Positions 25,212 to 34,789 are shown, counted from the stretch's first letter. The stretch is DNA of 46,870 bases from Candidatus Gastranaerophilales bacterium (GCA_944323335.1 CALUSB010000015.1:1-46870), one strand, 5' to 3'. Numbers and translations: made by a program. The notes: generated by a model from the sequence alone, not told the origin.

Positions 25212-25715
25212 ATGAGAAATTTAATGAGTGGTCATACTTTCGTATATGGAGATGATGTTGACACAGATGTTATTATTCCTGCAAGATACTTAAACACTCC
25301 CTCTGCTCAAGAGCTTGCGACACATTGCATGGAAGATATTGATATTAACTTTGCACGTGATGTTAAAGAGGGTGATTTTATAGTTGCGGGAGAAAATTTT
25401 GGCTGCGGTTCATCTCGCGAGCATGCTCCGCTTGCAATAAAAACCTGTAAAGTAAACGCTGTTATTGCAAAAAGTTTTGCAAGAATTTTCTTTAGAAATG
25501 CAATAAATATAGGACTTGTGATTATTGAAAACGATAAATTGCCTGATGAAACAAAAAAAGGTGACAAGCTTGAACTGGACTTGGACAATGGTATTGTTAA
25601 AAATTTAACAACAGGAAAAGAATATACTTTTGCGCCTTACCCGAAAGAAATTCAAGAGCTTGTAAAAGCAGGCGGGCTTGTTAATTACACAAGAGAGAAA
25701 ATGGGAGTTAAGTAA
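25212..25715 (+). CDS. leuD: 3-isopropylmalate dehydratase small subunit
   Basis: LeuD is the swivelling small subunit that, with LeuC, isomerises isopropylmalate in leucine synthesis. I chose the ATG at 25212 (168 aa, the normal length) because a GGGG ribosome site lies 7 nt before it; a longer frame from 25146 has an implausible N-terminal extension, and 25224 is the other option. Visible motifs are [16 protein letters not shown] and [12 protein letters not shown]. The large subunit gene leuC is not adjacent. leuB follows after 2 nt. It is related to the archaeal-type short LeuD/HacB. Confidence 0.93.
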   Translation: MRNLMSGHTFVYGDDVDTDVIIPARYLNTPSAQELATHCMEDIDINFARDVKEGDFIVAGENFGCGSSREHAPLAIKTCKVNAVIAKSFARIFFRNAINIGLVIIENDKLPDETKKGDKLELDLDNGIVKNLTTGKEYTFAPYPKEIQELVKAGGLVNYTREKMGVK

Positions 25716-25717
25716 AT

Positions 25718-26815
25718 ATGTATAAAATAGCTCTTTTAAAAGGGGATGGTATCGGCCCTGAGATAGTTTCGGAAGCTAAGAAAGTTTTAGAAACAATAGC
25801 AAATGTTCAAGGTATAAAATTTGAATTTACTGACGCTTTAATAGGCGGTTGTGCTTATGAAAAATACAAAAAACCTCTGCCTGATGAAACAGTTAAAATA
25901 GCGCATGACTCTGATGCGGTTTTACTAGGTGCGGTTGGAGATTGGAAATATGACACTCTGCCTCCGGAGCTTCGTCCCGAGAGAGCGCTTTTAGGCATTA
26001 GAAAAGAGCTTAACCTGTACGCAAATCTTCGTCCTGTTGTGATTTTTGATGAACTTATTTCATCTTCCGCGCTAAAACCTGAGGTTATAAAGGGTGTGGA
26101 TGTAGTTATTGTAAGAGAATTAACGGGTGATGTGTATTTTGGCACACCAAAAGGTATTGAAGTCAGGGTTGATGAGGATGGTAACGGCGTAAGGTATGGT
26201 TATAACAACATGATTTATTCTGAAAAAGAGATAGAAAGAATAGCTCATGTTGCCTTTAGAACTGCTTCAAGCAGAAATAAAAAACTATGTTCAGTAGACA
26301 AAGCAAATGTACTTGATGTGTCGCGTTTGTGGCGCGAGATTATGATTGATGTGTCAAAAAGCTATAGCGATGTCGAGTTAACTCATATGTATGTAGATAA
26401 TGCTGCAATGCAGCTTATAGCTAATCCAAGACAATTTGACACAATTGTTACGGGTAATATTTTTGGTGATATTTTATCTGATGAAGCATCTATGATTTCA
26501 GGTTCGCTTGGACTTTTGCCAAGTGCAAGTATGTCAGATGAGGGCTCTGTTGCTCTGTATGAACCAATTCACGGCTCCGCTCCCGACCTTAAGGGGCTAA
26601 ATGTAGCTAACCCAATTGCAACAATACTTTCTGCTGCAATGATGATGAAATACAGTTTTAAAAACGAACAGGCTTATGAAATTATTTTTAATGCGGTAAA
26701 ATCAACCCTTAAAGACGGATATCGCACAAAAGATATTTTTAAAGACGGTGATAAACTTGTAACAACCACGCAGATGGGCGATGTTATTTGTCAAAAGATT
26801 TTAGAGGCTCGATAA
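25718..26815 (+). CDS. leuB: 3-isopropylmalate dehydrogenase
   Basis: LeuB oxidatively decarboxylates 3-isopropylmalate with NAD+ in leucine synthesis. The 365-aa protein has [11 protein letters not shown] near residue 5, the substrate loop [46 protein letters not shown] and the nucleotide-binding [18 protein letters not shown]. It is translationally linked to leuD. Its last 32 nt overlap the converging DUF5672 gene. Confidence 0.97.
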   Translation: MYKIALLKGDGIGPEIVSEAKKVLETIANVQGIKFEFTDALIGGCAYEKYKKPLPDETVKIAHDSDAVLLGAVGDWKYDTLPPELRPERALLGIRKELNLYANLRPVVIFDELISSSALKPEVIKGVDVVIVRELTGDVYFGTPKGIEVRVDEDGNGVRYGYNNMIYSEKEIERIAHVAFRTASSRNKKLCSVDKANVLDVSRLWREIMIDVSKSYSDVELTHMYVDNAAMQLIANPRQFDTIVTGNIFGDILSDEASMISGSLGLLPSASMSDEGSVALYEPIHGSAPDLKGLNVANPIATILSAAMMMKYSFKNEQAYEIIFNAVKSTLKDGYRTKDIFKDGDKLVTTTQMGDVICQKILEAR

Positions 26816-27566
26816 AATCTACCCAAAAATCTTTGCCGTGGCGCATAAACCCGTGACAGGCAAAAGGCAGAGTTTTGTTATTCAGTTTGTATAAAATTTC
26901 AGGATTAACCTCAAAAGAGAATTTGAGGTTAATTTCATTTGGTGCGATTTTAAAGTTTTTATCTATACAGGGGAAAAAATTTACAACAACATAGTCTTCA
27001 TTAGGTACTTTAGAAGGCATTTTCGGCAGTGCGAATTTTATATAGTTAAAAATATTATAGGCAAGCTTTTTGTCTTTTTTGATTGAAAAAATTGCCGATA
27101 ATTTTTTGTTTTTTAAAATTGAAATAAATGTGCTTATTTTTCTGAGGCTCACTCCGCCATTACCTGAGGGCGATAGCATTTGGTTTGTATCTTTTATAAA
27201 CCAAGGAGCACCTATGTAGTCATAGCCTTTATTACACCAGATATCAAGTTCATCTCTAAAAATCCACCCGTCAAGCTGAAATAAAAATATAAAATCAAAA
27301 TTTTTAAATTTTTCATAAAAATCAACACTAAGGAGAAGCTTTGAATAACTTTGAGTTGAGATAAAGTCTTTGTCATCAAAAAATTCGAAATCTGCGTTTA
27401 TATTGTTTGCTGAAGCCAGATTTTTATAATAACTTGTATCAAGTGATTTTGGCGCTACAAAACAAAAATGCTTATTGTTCAATATCCTGAAGCAATTTAG
27501 GAGTGATGCGGCTTCTAAATTGTCAGGGATTTTTTTATATATAGGTATTGTTACAACTGTTTTCAT
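26784..27566 (-). CDS. DUF5672-type protein, glycosyltransferase-associated
   Basis: This roughly 260-aa protein matches the DUF5672 pattern [20 protein letters not shown], then DYIGAPW, then GNGGVSLRK. Such proteins are often found in glycan gene sets, and an A-type glycosyltransferase fold is suspected from the acidic motif near FQLDGW. I chose the ATG at 27566 ([12 protein letters not shown]), because a start at 27614 would fall inside the terminator hairpin of the tRNA. No strong ribosome site is visible. The 3' end overlaps leuB by 32 nt. Confidence 0.8.
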   Translation of the reverse strand: MKTVVTIPIYKKIPDNLEAASLLNCFRILNNKHFCFVAPKSLDTSYYKNLASANNINADFEFFDDKDFISTQSYSKLLLSVDFYEKFKNFDFIFLFQLDGWIFRDELDIWCNKGYDYIGAPWFIKDTNQMLSPSGNGGVSLRKISTFISILKNKKLSAIFSIKKDKKLAYNIFNYIKFALPKMPSKVPNEDYVVVNFFPCIDKNFKIAPNEINLKFSFEVNPEILYKLNNKTLPFACHGFMRHGKDFWVDFIEPLKSFDK

Positions 27567-27604
27567 TTTGTTTTGAAATGGAATTATTTTGATATTAATA
27601 CAGT

Positions 27605-27633
27605 AAAAAACCACTCTTTAGGAGTGGTTTTTT
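27605..27633 (-). terminator. Terminator downstream of tRNA-Val
   Basis: A perfect 12-bp stem (27605-27616 with 27622-27633) has A and T runs at its ends and lies directly at the tRNA 3' end on the minus strand. Confidence 0.85.
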
Positions 27634-27634
27634 A

Positions 27635-27710
27635 TGGTGGGCGTTGAGAGGCTCGAACTCCCGACATCTTCCTTGTAAGGGAAGCGCTCTACCAACTGAG
27701 CTAAACGCCC
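27635..27710 (-). tRNA. tRNA-Val (anticodon UAC)
   Basis: This is a 76-nt cloverleaf including an encoded CCA. The acceptor stem is GGGCGTT with AACGCCC; the D arm is GCTCAGTTGGTAGAGC; the anticodon stem-loop is CTTCC-CTTACAA-GGAAG, giving anticodon TAC (Val); the T arm contains GTTCGAGC. The discriminator and CCA are at the low-coordinate end. Confidence 0.95.
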
Positions 27711-27819
27711 TAAAATATTTAATTGTCACTTTACTTTGTTTAGCTCAGTTGGTACATTGTGTGCATCCGCACATCGGCTCCGCCGAGTGAGCTAAACGCC
27801 CTAAAATATTTAATTGTCA
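27697..27819. repeat. 32-bp direct repeats flanking a tRNA-derived segment
   Basis: A 32-bp sequence that includes the tRNA-Val 5' end and its upstream flank occurs at 27697-27728 and again, perfectly, at 27788-27819. The second copy therefore repeats the first 14 nt of the tRNA plus 18 nt upstream. Between the copies, 27738-27754 (gtttagctcagttggta) is an exact inverted copy of the tRNA D-arm region at 27690-27706. This looks like a partial, rearranged tRNA duplication. Confidence 0.8.
27738..27797. other. tRNA-derived three-stem cruciform
   Basis: The 60 nt fold into a compact junction: gtttagctca (27738-27747) pairs with tgagctaaac (27788-27797); inside, tgtgc/gcaca (27760-27764 and 27769-27773) and tcggc/gccga (27774-27778 and 27782-27786) form two hairpins. 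It lacks a T arm and a valid anticodon loop, so it is not a working tRNA. It lies in the 5' region of tRNA-Val, between the gene and its likely promoter. Confidence 0.55.
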
Positions 27820-27858
27820 TTTAGATATCTGTCAGGCGTATAACGCCCTTAGGGTATT

Positions 27859-27889
27859 ATTATAATACCTGCTCAAAAACTAAAGTCAA
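27859..27889 (-). promoter_or_regulatory. Probable promoter for tRNA-Val
   Basis: On the minus strand TTGACT (27884-27889) is followed by an AT-rich TATTATAAT stretch (27859-27867), giving a -35/-10 pair with about 16-19 nt spacing. The transcript would run through the cruciform before reaching the tRNA about 150 nt downstream. Confidence 0.45.
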
Positions 27890-27894
27890 GCACT

Positions 27895-29706
27895 TTATAC
27901 TTCCACTTCATTTTTTACAAACTGCATTTCATAAAGATACTTATATTGTCCGTTAGAGATTTGCATAAGTTCATTATGCGTACCGAGTTCCACCAGTTGT
28001 CCGTCGTTAATAACGGCAATTTTATCAGCGTTTTTAATCGTAGATAATCTGTGAGCTATAACAAATACCGTCCTGCCTTTAATTAAATTTTCAAGTGCCT
28101 TTTGAACAATTGCTTCAGATTTATTATCAAGTGCTGAAGTTGCCTCATCCAAAATTAATATAGGTGCGTTTTTAATCATAGCTCGAGCAATTGCCACGCG
28201 TTGTCTTTGACCGCCGGATAGAGTTGTGCCTCTTTCGCCTATTTTGGTATTTATACCGTCTTTAAGAGTGTCAATAAAGTCATCCAGATGAGCCGCACGT
28301 ACTACTTCCATTATTTCTTCTTCCGTAGCATCTTTTTTGCCCATTATGATGTTGTCTTTTATAGTTCCCGAGAATAGGAAATTATCCTGAAAAACTTCAC
28401 TAACTTGACTTCTTAGTGACTTTAGAGAAAAGTCTCTAATGTCTTGTCCGTCGATTTTAATACTTCCTGAATTAATGTCATAAAATCTTGGTATCAAGTT
28501 TACTATGGTAGATTTTCCGCCGCCAGAGTTGCCAACAAGTGCCAGCATTTCACCTTTTTTAACTTCAAAAGAAACCCCTTTAAGTACGGGTTTATTTTTT
28601 TTGTATTCAAAAAATACATTTTCAAATGTAAGGTTATTATTTATCCCCTTTAACTCTTTTGCATTTTCCCTATCTCTAATTTCAGGCTGCAGGTCAAAAA
28701 GTTCAAACACTCTGTTCATTGAAACAAAAATATTCTGCATACTTGTTAATGTTGACCCCAGAGTCTTTACAGGTTTGTATAAAAGTAAAAGTGAGGTTAT
28801 GAAACTTGCAAGAGAGCCCGTAGACATTTCACCCGTTATAATAAGGTGATTACCAACCATCATAACAATAGCTATACCAATGCTTGCAATAAAATACATA
28901 ATCGGAGAAAGCCATCCTGCGCGCTTTGTAAGTGACATAGAAAGCGTAAAGAGCTCTCTTATCTGTGTTGTAAATTTTGCGTAAATGTCTTCTTGCAGGC
29001 AATATCCGCTTATTATTTTGTTACCGTGGTATGTTTCATTCACATTTGTTGTCATGCCGCTGCCTACAACCATAGAAGCGTTAGAAACTTTTTTAACTCT
29101 TTTTCTGATTAATGAAACAGGGATAAAAGCGCAAACAAGTACGATTACACCTACAAAAGCCAGTTTCCAAGAGTTATAGAGAAGTACCGCTATAAGCCCG
29201 AGTGAGCCTGTGAATGCGGTAATTAAAGTTTTAATTGATTCAACAACATTTTTTGATGCCGTATCAGGGTCGGATAAAAATCTTGAAATAACAAGCCCTG
29301 ATGTGTTTTCATCATAAAATTTTGAATCAAGATAAATAAGTTTTTTAAATAAATCTTCTTTGACCGAGTTTGAGATTTTAATGCTAATCCAATCCGTAAG
29401 GTAAGAGTTTGCGTATTTTAGAACACCTTGAATAACGGCAAAGAGCATAATCGCCCAAGGTATAACAACAACTAGCAAGTCCCTTGTAAGTTCAAATGTT
29501 TTAAAAACATAAGGTTTATTGTTTATAACAACATCGATATACGGTTTGAGCGCAAAAGCTGTTGCGCCGTCAAGCAGACCAAGAGGTATCGCAAGGGCAA
29601 AACCTATAATAATTCTAAACATTACAGGTCTTATATAGGGCCAAATTCTCTTTAATAGATACCCGTAGTCAAATGCTCTGTCTGTGCTTATAACATCAAG
29701 TTTCAT
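27895..29706 (-). CDS. ABC transporter, MsbA-like lipid exporter (fused permease and ATPase)
   Basis: This 603-aa half transporter has six membrane segments (about 28-320) followed by an ATP-binding domain. The domain has the Walker A GNSGGGKST, the signature LSGGQRQRVAIARA, the Walker B ILILDEATSALD and the H-loop VIAHRLSTI. It acts as a homodimer in the inner membrane. MsbA-type enzymes flip lipid A-core; with waaA in the same window that role is plausible, but other lipids or peptides cannot be ruled out. It is transcribed alone toward tRNA-Val. Confidence 0.9.
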   Translation of the reverse strand: MKLDVISTDRAFDYGYLLKRIWPYIRPVMFRIIIGFALAIPLGLLDGATAFALKPYIDVVINNKPYVFKTFELTRDLLVVVIPWAIMLFAVIQGVLKYANSYLTDWISIKISNSVKEDLFKKLIYLDSKFYDENTSGLVISRFLSDPDTASKNVVESIKTLITAFTGSLGLIAVLLYNSWKLAFVGVIVLVCAFIPVSLIRKRVKKVSNASMVVGSGMTTNVNETYHGNKIISGYCLQEDIYAKFTTQIRELFTLSMSLTKRAGWLSPIMYFIASIGIAIVMMVGNHLIITGEMSTGSLASFITSLLLLYKPVKTLGSTLTSMQNIFVSMNRVFELFDLQPEIRDRENAKELKGINNNLTFENVFFEYKKNKPVLKGVSFEVKKGEMLALVGNSGGGKSTIVNLIPRFYDINSGSIKIDGQDIRDFSLKSLRSQVSEVFQDNFLFSGTIKDNIIMGKKDATEEEIMEVVRAAHLDDFIDTLKDGINTKIGERGTTLSGGQRQRVAIARAMIKNAPILILDEATSALDNKSEAIVQKALENLIKGRTVFVIAHRLSTIKNADKIAVINDGQLVELGTHNELMQISNGQYKYLYEMQFVKNEVEV

Positions 29707-29757
29707 TAATATACTATCCTTATTTTCCTCTTTTATAGATTATTACATAAAAATAAA

Positions 29758-30324
29758 TTATTTATCAAAAAGGTAAAAAAACAGCCCGCTGAGCGTTTGT
29801 GCGCCTATAGCATTACCTTGTTTTTCAAAATTTTTTATAAAATCTAAAATATCATCTTTTTTTACCAATTTTCTCTCAACTATCACCCCGCCGTCATTGT
29901 CGCTTGGCTCATCATATGCTTTATTTCCGTCAACATAAGCAATAGCTATGGTTGAGGTTTCAGATGTCATGCCCGCAGAGCTTGAAATATTTCTTGAGAC
30001 GATTTTTATCTCTTGCGCCTCATAACCGCTTTCTTCTTTCAGCTCTCTTTTAAGGGCAGATAAAATGTCTTCATCCTTGTTTATGTCTCCAACAAGCCCC
30101 GCAGGCATTTCAAGGCAAAATTTTGCCCTGTTTTCGCTTATTAGAGGCGGTCTTTTTGTTATCAAAAAAAGTACAAACTCTTCATTGTCTTTTTTTACAA
30201 CAGGCACAATAACCGCTACATCTTTAGCGTTTGGTCTGTGCGCGTAGACCCACTTTGAGCCGTTTTGCCTGATGCAGGCTTTGAGTTCAAGAAATTTTTC
30301 ACTGTATAGAGTTTGATTTTGCAT
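29758..30324 (-). CDS. Nudix hydrolase, ADP-ribose pyrophosphatase-like
   Basis: This roughly 188-aa protein carries a full Nudix box: G, five residues, E, seven residues, RELKEESGY, within VGDINKDEDILSALKRELKE. The N-terminal WVYAHRPNAKDVAVIVPVV resembles the ADP-ribose/NDP-sugar group. Such enzymes hydrolyse nucleoside diphosphate derivatives with Mg2+. I chose the ATG at 30324, 5 nt after a GAGG ribosome site, over the GTG at 30330. It is divergent from the purine operon. Confidence 0.88.
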   Translation of the reverse strand: MQNQTLYSEKFLELKACIRQNGSKWVYAHRPNAKDVAVIVPVVKKDNEEFVLFLITKRPPLISENRAKFCLEMPAGLVGDINKDEDILSALKRELKEESGYEAQEIKIVSRNISSSAGMTSETSTIAIAYVDGNKAYDEPSDNDGGVIVERKLVKKDDILDFIKNFEKQGNAIGAQTLSGLFFYLFDK

Positions 30325-30396
30325 ATTCACCTCACAATAAAATAATATTATAAATTTTTAAGCAGGGCACTTGTTTTTGTGATAATTTTAAAAAGT

Positions 30397-30657
30397 ATGA
30401 AAAACTATGCGGCAAAAGTTATTGTAAGTCTTAGAGATGATGTAAAAGACACCCAAGGTCTTAGTGTTGATAAAATGTTAAAGCGTCTTAATATTGAAGA
30501 AAATGCCGATTTTAGGACAGGGAAGTTCTATTCTTTTAAAATAAGTGCTCAAAATTTAGACTGTGCAAAAGAAAAACTGAATTTTATATGTAGTGAAATT
30601 TTATCAAATAAGGTTGTTGAAAAGTATGAAATAATTGACCTTAAGGAGCTAAAATGA
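30397..30657 (+). CDS. purS: Phosphoribosylformylglycinamidine synthase, PurS subunit
   Basis: PurS bridges PurL and PurQ in the three-part FGAM synthase of purine synthesis. The 86-aa protein has the family pattern AAKVIVSLRDDVKDTQGLSVDKML and ends near the PurQ start, which overlaps by 4 nt. I chose the ATG at 30397, as the MKNYAAKV start fits family length. Its ribosome site is weak, and a TGTGATAAT-like -10 lies just upstream, so the leader may be very short. Confidence 0.93.
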   Translation: MKNYAAKVIVSLRDDVKDTQGLSVDKMLKRLNIEENADFRTGKFYSFKISAQNLDCAKEKLNFICSEILSNKVVEKYEIIDLKELK

Positions 30658-31280
30658 AAGCTGCGGTTGTAGTTTTTTCCGGCACCAATTGTCAGGTTGA
30701 AACAAAAGCGGCTCTTGAGGCATGCGCTTTTGAGGCAAAATATGTTGATTCAAACATAAAAAATCTGGATGAATTTGATTGTGTTTTTTTGTGCGGCGGG
30801 TTTTCCTACGGAGATTATTTGCGCTCGGGCAGAATTGCAAAGTTTACCCCTTTGGTTGAGTCACTTCATAGCTATGTCGAAAAACAAAGGGGTGTGATAA
30901 CTGGCATTTGTAACGGTTTTCAGATACTATGCGAAGCGCATTTGCTCCCCGGTGCGCTTATAGAAAATGACTGTTTAAAATTTGTCTGCAAAAACACCCC
31001 TCTTGAGCTTGATTTTAAGGGTGCAAAAAAGAAAATTAATCTGCCTGTAGCACACAGAGAGGGTAAGTATTTTTACAGGGGTGATGTTAGTGAGTTTGTT
31101 TTTTTAAGATATCTTGAAAATCCTAACGGCTCAAAAGACAATATTGCAGGATTGTATGACTATAAAAAGCGTATTATGGGGCTTATGCCCCATCCTGAGC
31201 GGGCGTTTTTCAATGAAAATTTCGGATTTGACGGAAGAGAGATTTTTAAAATTATAAAGGATGAGCTCAAGCGTGGATGA
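30654..31280 (+). CDS. purQ: Phosphoribosylformylglycinamidine synthase, glutaminase subunit PurQ
   Basis: PurQ releases ammonia from glutamine for PurL. The 208-aa class I glutaminase has FLCGGFSYGDYLRSG, the nucleophile in ITGICNGFQIL, and the His/Glu pair in MPHPERAF. It overlaps purS by 4 nt and purL by 20 nt. Confidence 0.96.
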   Translation: MKAAVVVFSGTNCQVETKAALEACAFEAKYVDSNIKNLDEFDCVFLCGGFSYGDYLRSGRIAKFTPLVESLHSYVEKQRGVITGICNGFQILCEAHLLPGALIENDCLKFVCKNTPLELDFKGAKKKINLPVAHREGKYFYRGDVSEFVFLRYLENPNGSKDNIAGLYDYKKRIMGLMPHPERAFFNENFGFDGREIFKIIKDELKRG

Positions 31281-33423
31281 AAATTTAAAAAAAGAGATTG
31301 AAAAAAGATTAAAAAGAGCTCCAAACGAGCTTGAAAGTCATCTGTTTGAGGCTCTTTGGAGCGAGCATTGCGGATATTTGCACTCAAAAAAACAGCTTAA
31401 AAAACTAAATTTTAAGGGCTCTCTTTTGCCTGATGAAAACTCGGGCGGTGTAAAAATAGGCAACCACGGCGTGTTTTTTAAAGTTGAATCTCATAATCAC
31501 CCATGTGCAATCGAACCTTATCAGGGCGCTGCAACGGGAATTGGCGGGATTATAAGAGATATTCTGGCACTTAACGCAAGACCTGTAGCGCTTTTAAACT
31601 CGCTAAAGTTTGCTTATCCCTGTACAAAAGAAACAAAGCACATAATAAACGGTGTTACAAAGGGTATAAGTGATTACGGCAACTCTTGCGGCATAGCTGA
31701 TATTGCAGGAGAAGTGATTTTTGATGAATGTTATAAAGATTTACCTCTTGTAAATGTTATGGCAGCAGGGTTAGCACCTCTTGATAAGGTTAAATTATCA
31801 GCATTCAAAGAAGACTTAGAGGTGGTGCTTTTAGGGTCTGCAACAGGGCTTGATGGTGTTGGGGGTGCGGCTTTTGCTTCAAAAAAACTTGCAAAAAATA
31901 AAAATGAAGAAAAAATCCATGTTCAAATAGGTGACCCTTTTATAAAAAAACTCTTAATCGAGGCGACACTTGAGATTTTAGACATTGACGGTGTTGTATC
32001 TTGTCAAGACTGCGGTGCGGCAGGGCTTTTAAGTTCTACTTCAGAGATGGCATACAAGGGCAAATGCTCTTTTGAGCTTGAACTTGATAAGGTCCACCTT
32101 GCGCAAAAAAATATTGAACCTTGGCAGATAATGCTGAGTGAAACTCAAGAGAGAATGGTCTTTGCGCTTAAAAAAGAAGCATTGCCCGAGGTATTTAAAA
32201 TCGCACAAAAATACGAGCTTGAAGTTTCTCATATAGGCAGAACCTTTAAGGGCGGCGATTATATTATTAAAAAAGATTCAAAAATACTCTCATCAACCCC
32301 TCTTGATGTTTTGTGCAACCCTTATTGTTATGACTTAGAGCCTGTTTTTGAACCTGATGAAATTAAGCATTTAAAAGATAAAAAATGCGAACTATCTATG
32401 GATATAGAAAGTGCCGTTGAAAAAATGACATCTTCGTACAATCTTGTTTCAAGAAAGTGGTTTTATGAGCAGTGGGACTATCTTGTAGGCGGACGCTCCT
32501 GTGTTGCACCGGAGAGTACGGGTGTGGGGGTATTAAAATTTGAGGAAGAAAATTGCTTTGTAGCTTTTTGCATGGACACAAATCCTCTAATGTGCGCGCT
32601 TGACCCTTATTTAGGCTCTCAAAACACACTTCTTGAAAGTTATAGAAATCTTGTTTCATCAGGTTTTGAGCCGCTTGGTTTTACAAATTGTCTAAACTTT
32701 GCAAGTCCAAAGGGAGATGATACAAAGTATTCTTTTGTAAAATCAATAGAAGGGCTCAGGGATTGCTCGCTAAAGCTCGATACGCCAGTGGTTTCCGGTA
32801 ATGTTTCTTTTTATAATGAGGCAAAAGATAAAAAAATATACCCCTCTGTAACTGTTGGTATGTGCGGGTTTTTAGATATTAATAAACCTGTAATCAAATC
32901 TAATTTTGCTCTGCAAGATGAAATTTATCTTATAGGAAAAATGATTAATAAAAACTCAAATATCGGGGGGTCTTTATACCAGAGGGAATTGTTTGATTTT
33001 TTAGGCGGCAGCGTCGATGAGCCTGATTTTGAGCTGGAGGATATCATTAAAAAAACAATATTTTCCCTAAGGGATAAAAAAATCCTAAAAAGTGCAGTTG
33101 ATGTTTCAAGGGGCGGGGTTTTGGGCACGCTGTTTAGGGTCTTGTGTGCTTCAAATACAGGGTTTGCAGGAAAATTAATTAATGAAGAAAATGCGGACGA
33201 TAAGCTTAAATTAAAGCTATTGTTCGGGGAGATTCAAACAAGGTATATAATTTCATCTCAAAACAAAAAAGAGCTTGAGAGTTATTTTGCAGAGAATAAT
33301 ATTCCATATTTGTATCTTGGTAAGTGTATTGGTGATAAAATAAAATTTGACGGCTATGAATTTGAGTTGGCCAAGTTTAGAGAAAAATACTTAAATTTAT
33401 TACAAAATGTGCTTGAAGATTGA
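31261..33423 (+). CDS. purL: Phosphoribosylformylglycinamidine synthase II, small PurL
   Basis: This 720-aa protein is the small PurL, the ATP-dependent synthase that works with PurS and PurQ. Blocks include LWSEHCGYLHSKK, KVESHNHPCAIEPYQGAATGIGGIIRD, MLSETQERM and GNVSFYNE. The start is uncertain between ATG 31261 and GTG 31273, both inside the end of purQ. It overlaps purF at its 3' end by 17 nt. Confidence 0.96.
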   Translation: MSSSVDENLKKEIEKRLKRAPNELESHLFEALWSEHCGYLHSKKQLKKLNFKGSLLPDENSGGVKIGNHGVFFKVESHNHPCAIEPYQGAATGIGGIIRDILALNARPVALLNSLKFAYPCTKETKHIINGVTKGISDYGNSCGIADIAGEVIFDECYKDLPLVNVMAAGLAPLDKVKLSAFKEDLEVVLLGSATGLDGVGGAAFASKKLAKNKNEEKIHVQIGDPFIKKLLIEATLEILDIDGVVSCQDCGAAGLLSSTSEMAYKGKCSFELELDKVHLAQKNIEPWQIMLSETQERMVFALKKEALPEVFKIAQKYELEVSHIGRTFKGGDYIIKKDSKILSSTPLDVLCNPYCYDLEPVFEPDEIKHLKDKKCELSMDIESAVEKMTSSYNLVSRKWFYEQWDYLVGGRSCVAPESTGVGVLKFEEENCFVAFCMDTNPLMCALDPYLGSQNTLLESYRNLVSSGFEPLGFTNCLNFASPKGDDTKYSFVKSIEGLRDCSLKLDTPVVSGNVSFYNEAKDKKIYPSVTVGMCGFLDINKPVIKSNFALQDEIYLIGKMINKNSNIGGSLYQRELFDFLGGSVDEPDFELEDIIKKTIFSLRDKKILKSAVDVSRGGVLGTLFRVLCASNTGFAGKLINEENADDKLKLKLLFGEIQTRYIISSQNKKELESYFAENNIPYLYLGKCIGDKIKFDGYEFELAKFREKYLNLLQNVLED

Positions 33424-34789
33424 ATATAAGAAAATACAGGAAGAATGCGGTATATTTGGCGGTTATGCCTTTTGCGGGCATATTGCCCCTTATATAAAAT
33501 GCGCACTTTTAAAACTTCAACACAGGGGACAAGAATCCGCGGGTATATGCTGCGGTGATGAGGTGCAGAATTTATATAAAGATTTTGGGCTGGTAAACAG
33601 TGTTTTTAAAGATTATGAGATTTCAAATCTAAAAGGTGCTTTTGGCATAGGTCACGTTAGGTATTCAACCTTTAGAGACGACAGAAAAGAAAACATCCAG
33701 CCCCTAAAAATCCGCTACATGGGAGAAGATGTATCTCTTGCGCATAACGGGAATGTCTCTCAGGCAGCGCATATAAGAGAAAAATTTGAAAAAATAGGAG
33801 AGGTGTTTTTAAGTGCTTCTGATTCTGAGGTAATTTTAAAACGTATAGTTTTTTCTCTTAAAAAAAAGCCATCGGAGTGGACATACGATGAAGTTGCAAA
33901 ATGCATAAATGACAACTTTTCTCTTGGCTCATACTGCATTGTAATTTTTACAAAAAACAGAATTATGGCTTTTAGAGACCCTTGGGGATATAGACCGCTA
34001 ATGCTTGCTAAGACTGCTCAAGGGTACTTTGTGGCATCAGAAGATGTTGCTTTTTGGGGCTTAGATGTTGAAGAAATTGTTGAAATTCAACCCGGATGCA
34101 GCGTTGAGATAACATCAGGCGGGGTTGAGTATAAAACTTTTGATACAACAAAAAAACATAAAAAATGTGTCTTTGAGCAGATTTACTTTGCCTCTGCGGC
34201 CTCAAACATATTCTCAAAAAATGTTTATCAGACAAGAGTGTGTTTAGGTGAACTTTTGGCACAATGTGAGGATAGTGATTTTTGCGCCGATGTTGTAGTT
34301 CCTGTTATGGATAGCGGTTTAGGCTGTGCTATAGGTTACGCACAAAAGTCAGGCATGCCTTTTCATCTGGGCTTAGTTAGAAATTCCTGGGCTGAGCGCT
34401 CGTTTATTCAACCGGAGCAAAAAAACAGAAAAAATAATGTCTTACAAAAATTTATGCCGATAAAATCTGTTGTCGAGGGAAAAAGAGTTGTTCTTGTAGA
34501 TGACTCTCTTGTCAGGGGTACAACGTCATCTCATATTATAAAAATCCTTAAAAACGCGGGCGCAAGAGAGGTTCATATGCGCTCTGTTTCCCCTAAGATT
34601 TTAAATACCTGCATTTGGGGTGTAGATATACCGACTAAAGAAGAGCTTATCTGCCATGGTATTTCTGATAGTAAAATAGCAGAGAAAATCGGCGCTGATA
34701 GCGTAAAATTTTTACCTCTTGATATGATGAAAGAGGTTTTTGAGGGCGACAATTGGTGTCTTGAGTGTTTTTTGGAGGATAGAGGGTGA
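33407..34789 (+). CDS. purF: Amidophosphoribosyltransferase, Fe-S type
   Basis: PurF makes phosphoribosylamine from PRPP and glutamine, the first committed purine step. The 460-aa protein has a short propeptide before the catalytic C14 (EECGIFG), the glutaminase domain (RGQESAG, LAHNGN) and the PRPP loop VLVDDSLVRGTTS (362-374). C254, C402, C451 and C454 match the [4Fe-4S] ligands of the Bacillus-type enzyme, so it should be oxygen-sensitive. The start may be ATG 33407 or TTG 33413. Confidence 0.96.
   Translation: MCLKIEYKKIQEECGIFGGYAFCGHIAPYIKCALLKLQHRGQESAGICCGDEVQNLYKDFGLVNSVFKDYEISNLKGAFGIGHVRYSTFRDDRKENIQPLKIRYMGEDVSLAHNGNVSQAAHIREKFEKIGEVFLSASDSEVILKRIVFSLKKKPSEWTYDEVAKCINDNFSLGSYCIVIFTKNRIMAFRDPWGYRPLMLAKTAQGYFVASEDVAFWGLDVEEIVEIQPGCSVEITSGGVEYKTFDTTKKHKKCVFEQIYFASAASNIFSKNVYQTRVCLGELLAQCEDSDFCADVVVPVMDSGLGCAIGYAQKSGMPFHLGLVRNSWAERSFIQPEQKNRKNNVLQKFMPIKSVVEGKRVVLVDDSLVRGTTSSHIIKILKNAGAREVHMRSVSPKILNTCIWGVDIPTKEELICHGISDSKIAEKIGADSVKFLPLDMMKEVFEGDNWCLECFLEDRG

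Noticed and set aside
27738..27797. A second tRNA on the plus strand starting gtttagctcagttggta
   Set aside because: It has a D-arm-like start but no T arm, no seven-base anticodon loop and no matching acceptor stem; it is an inverted fragment of the minus-strand tRNA.
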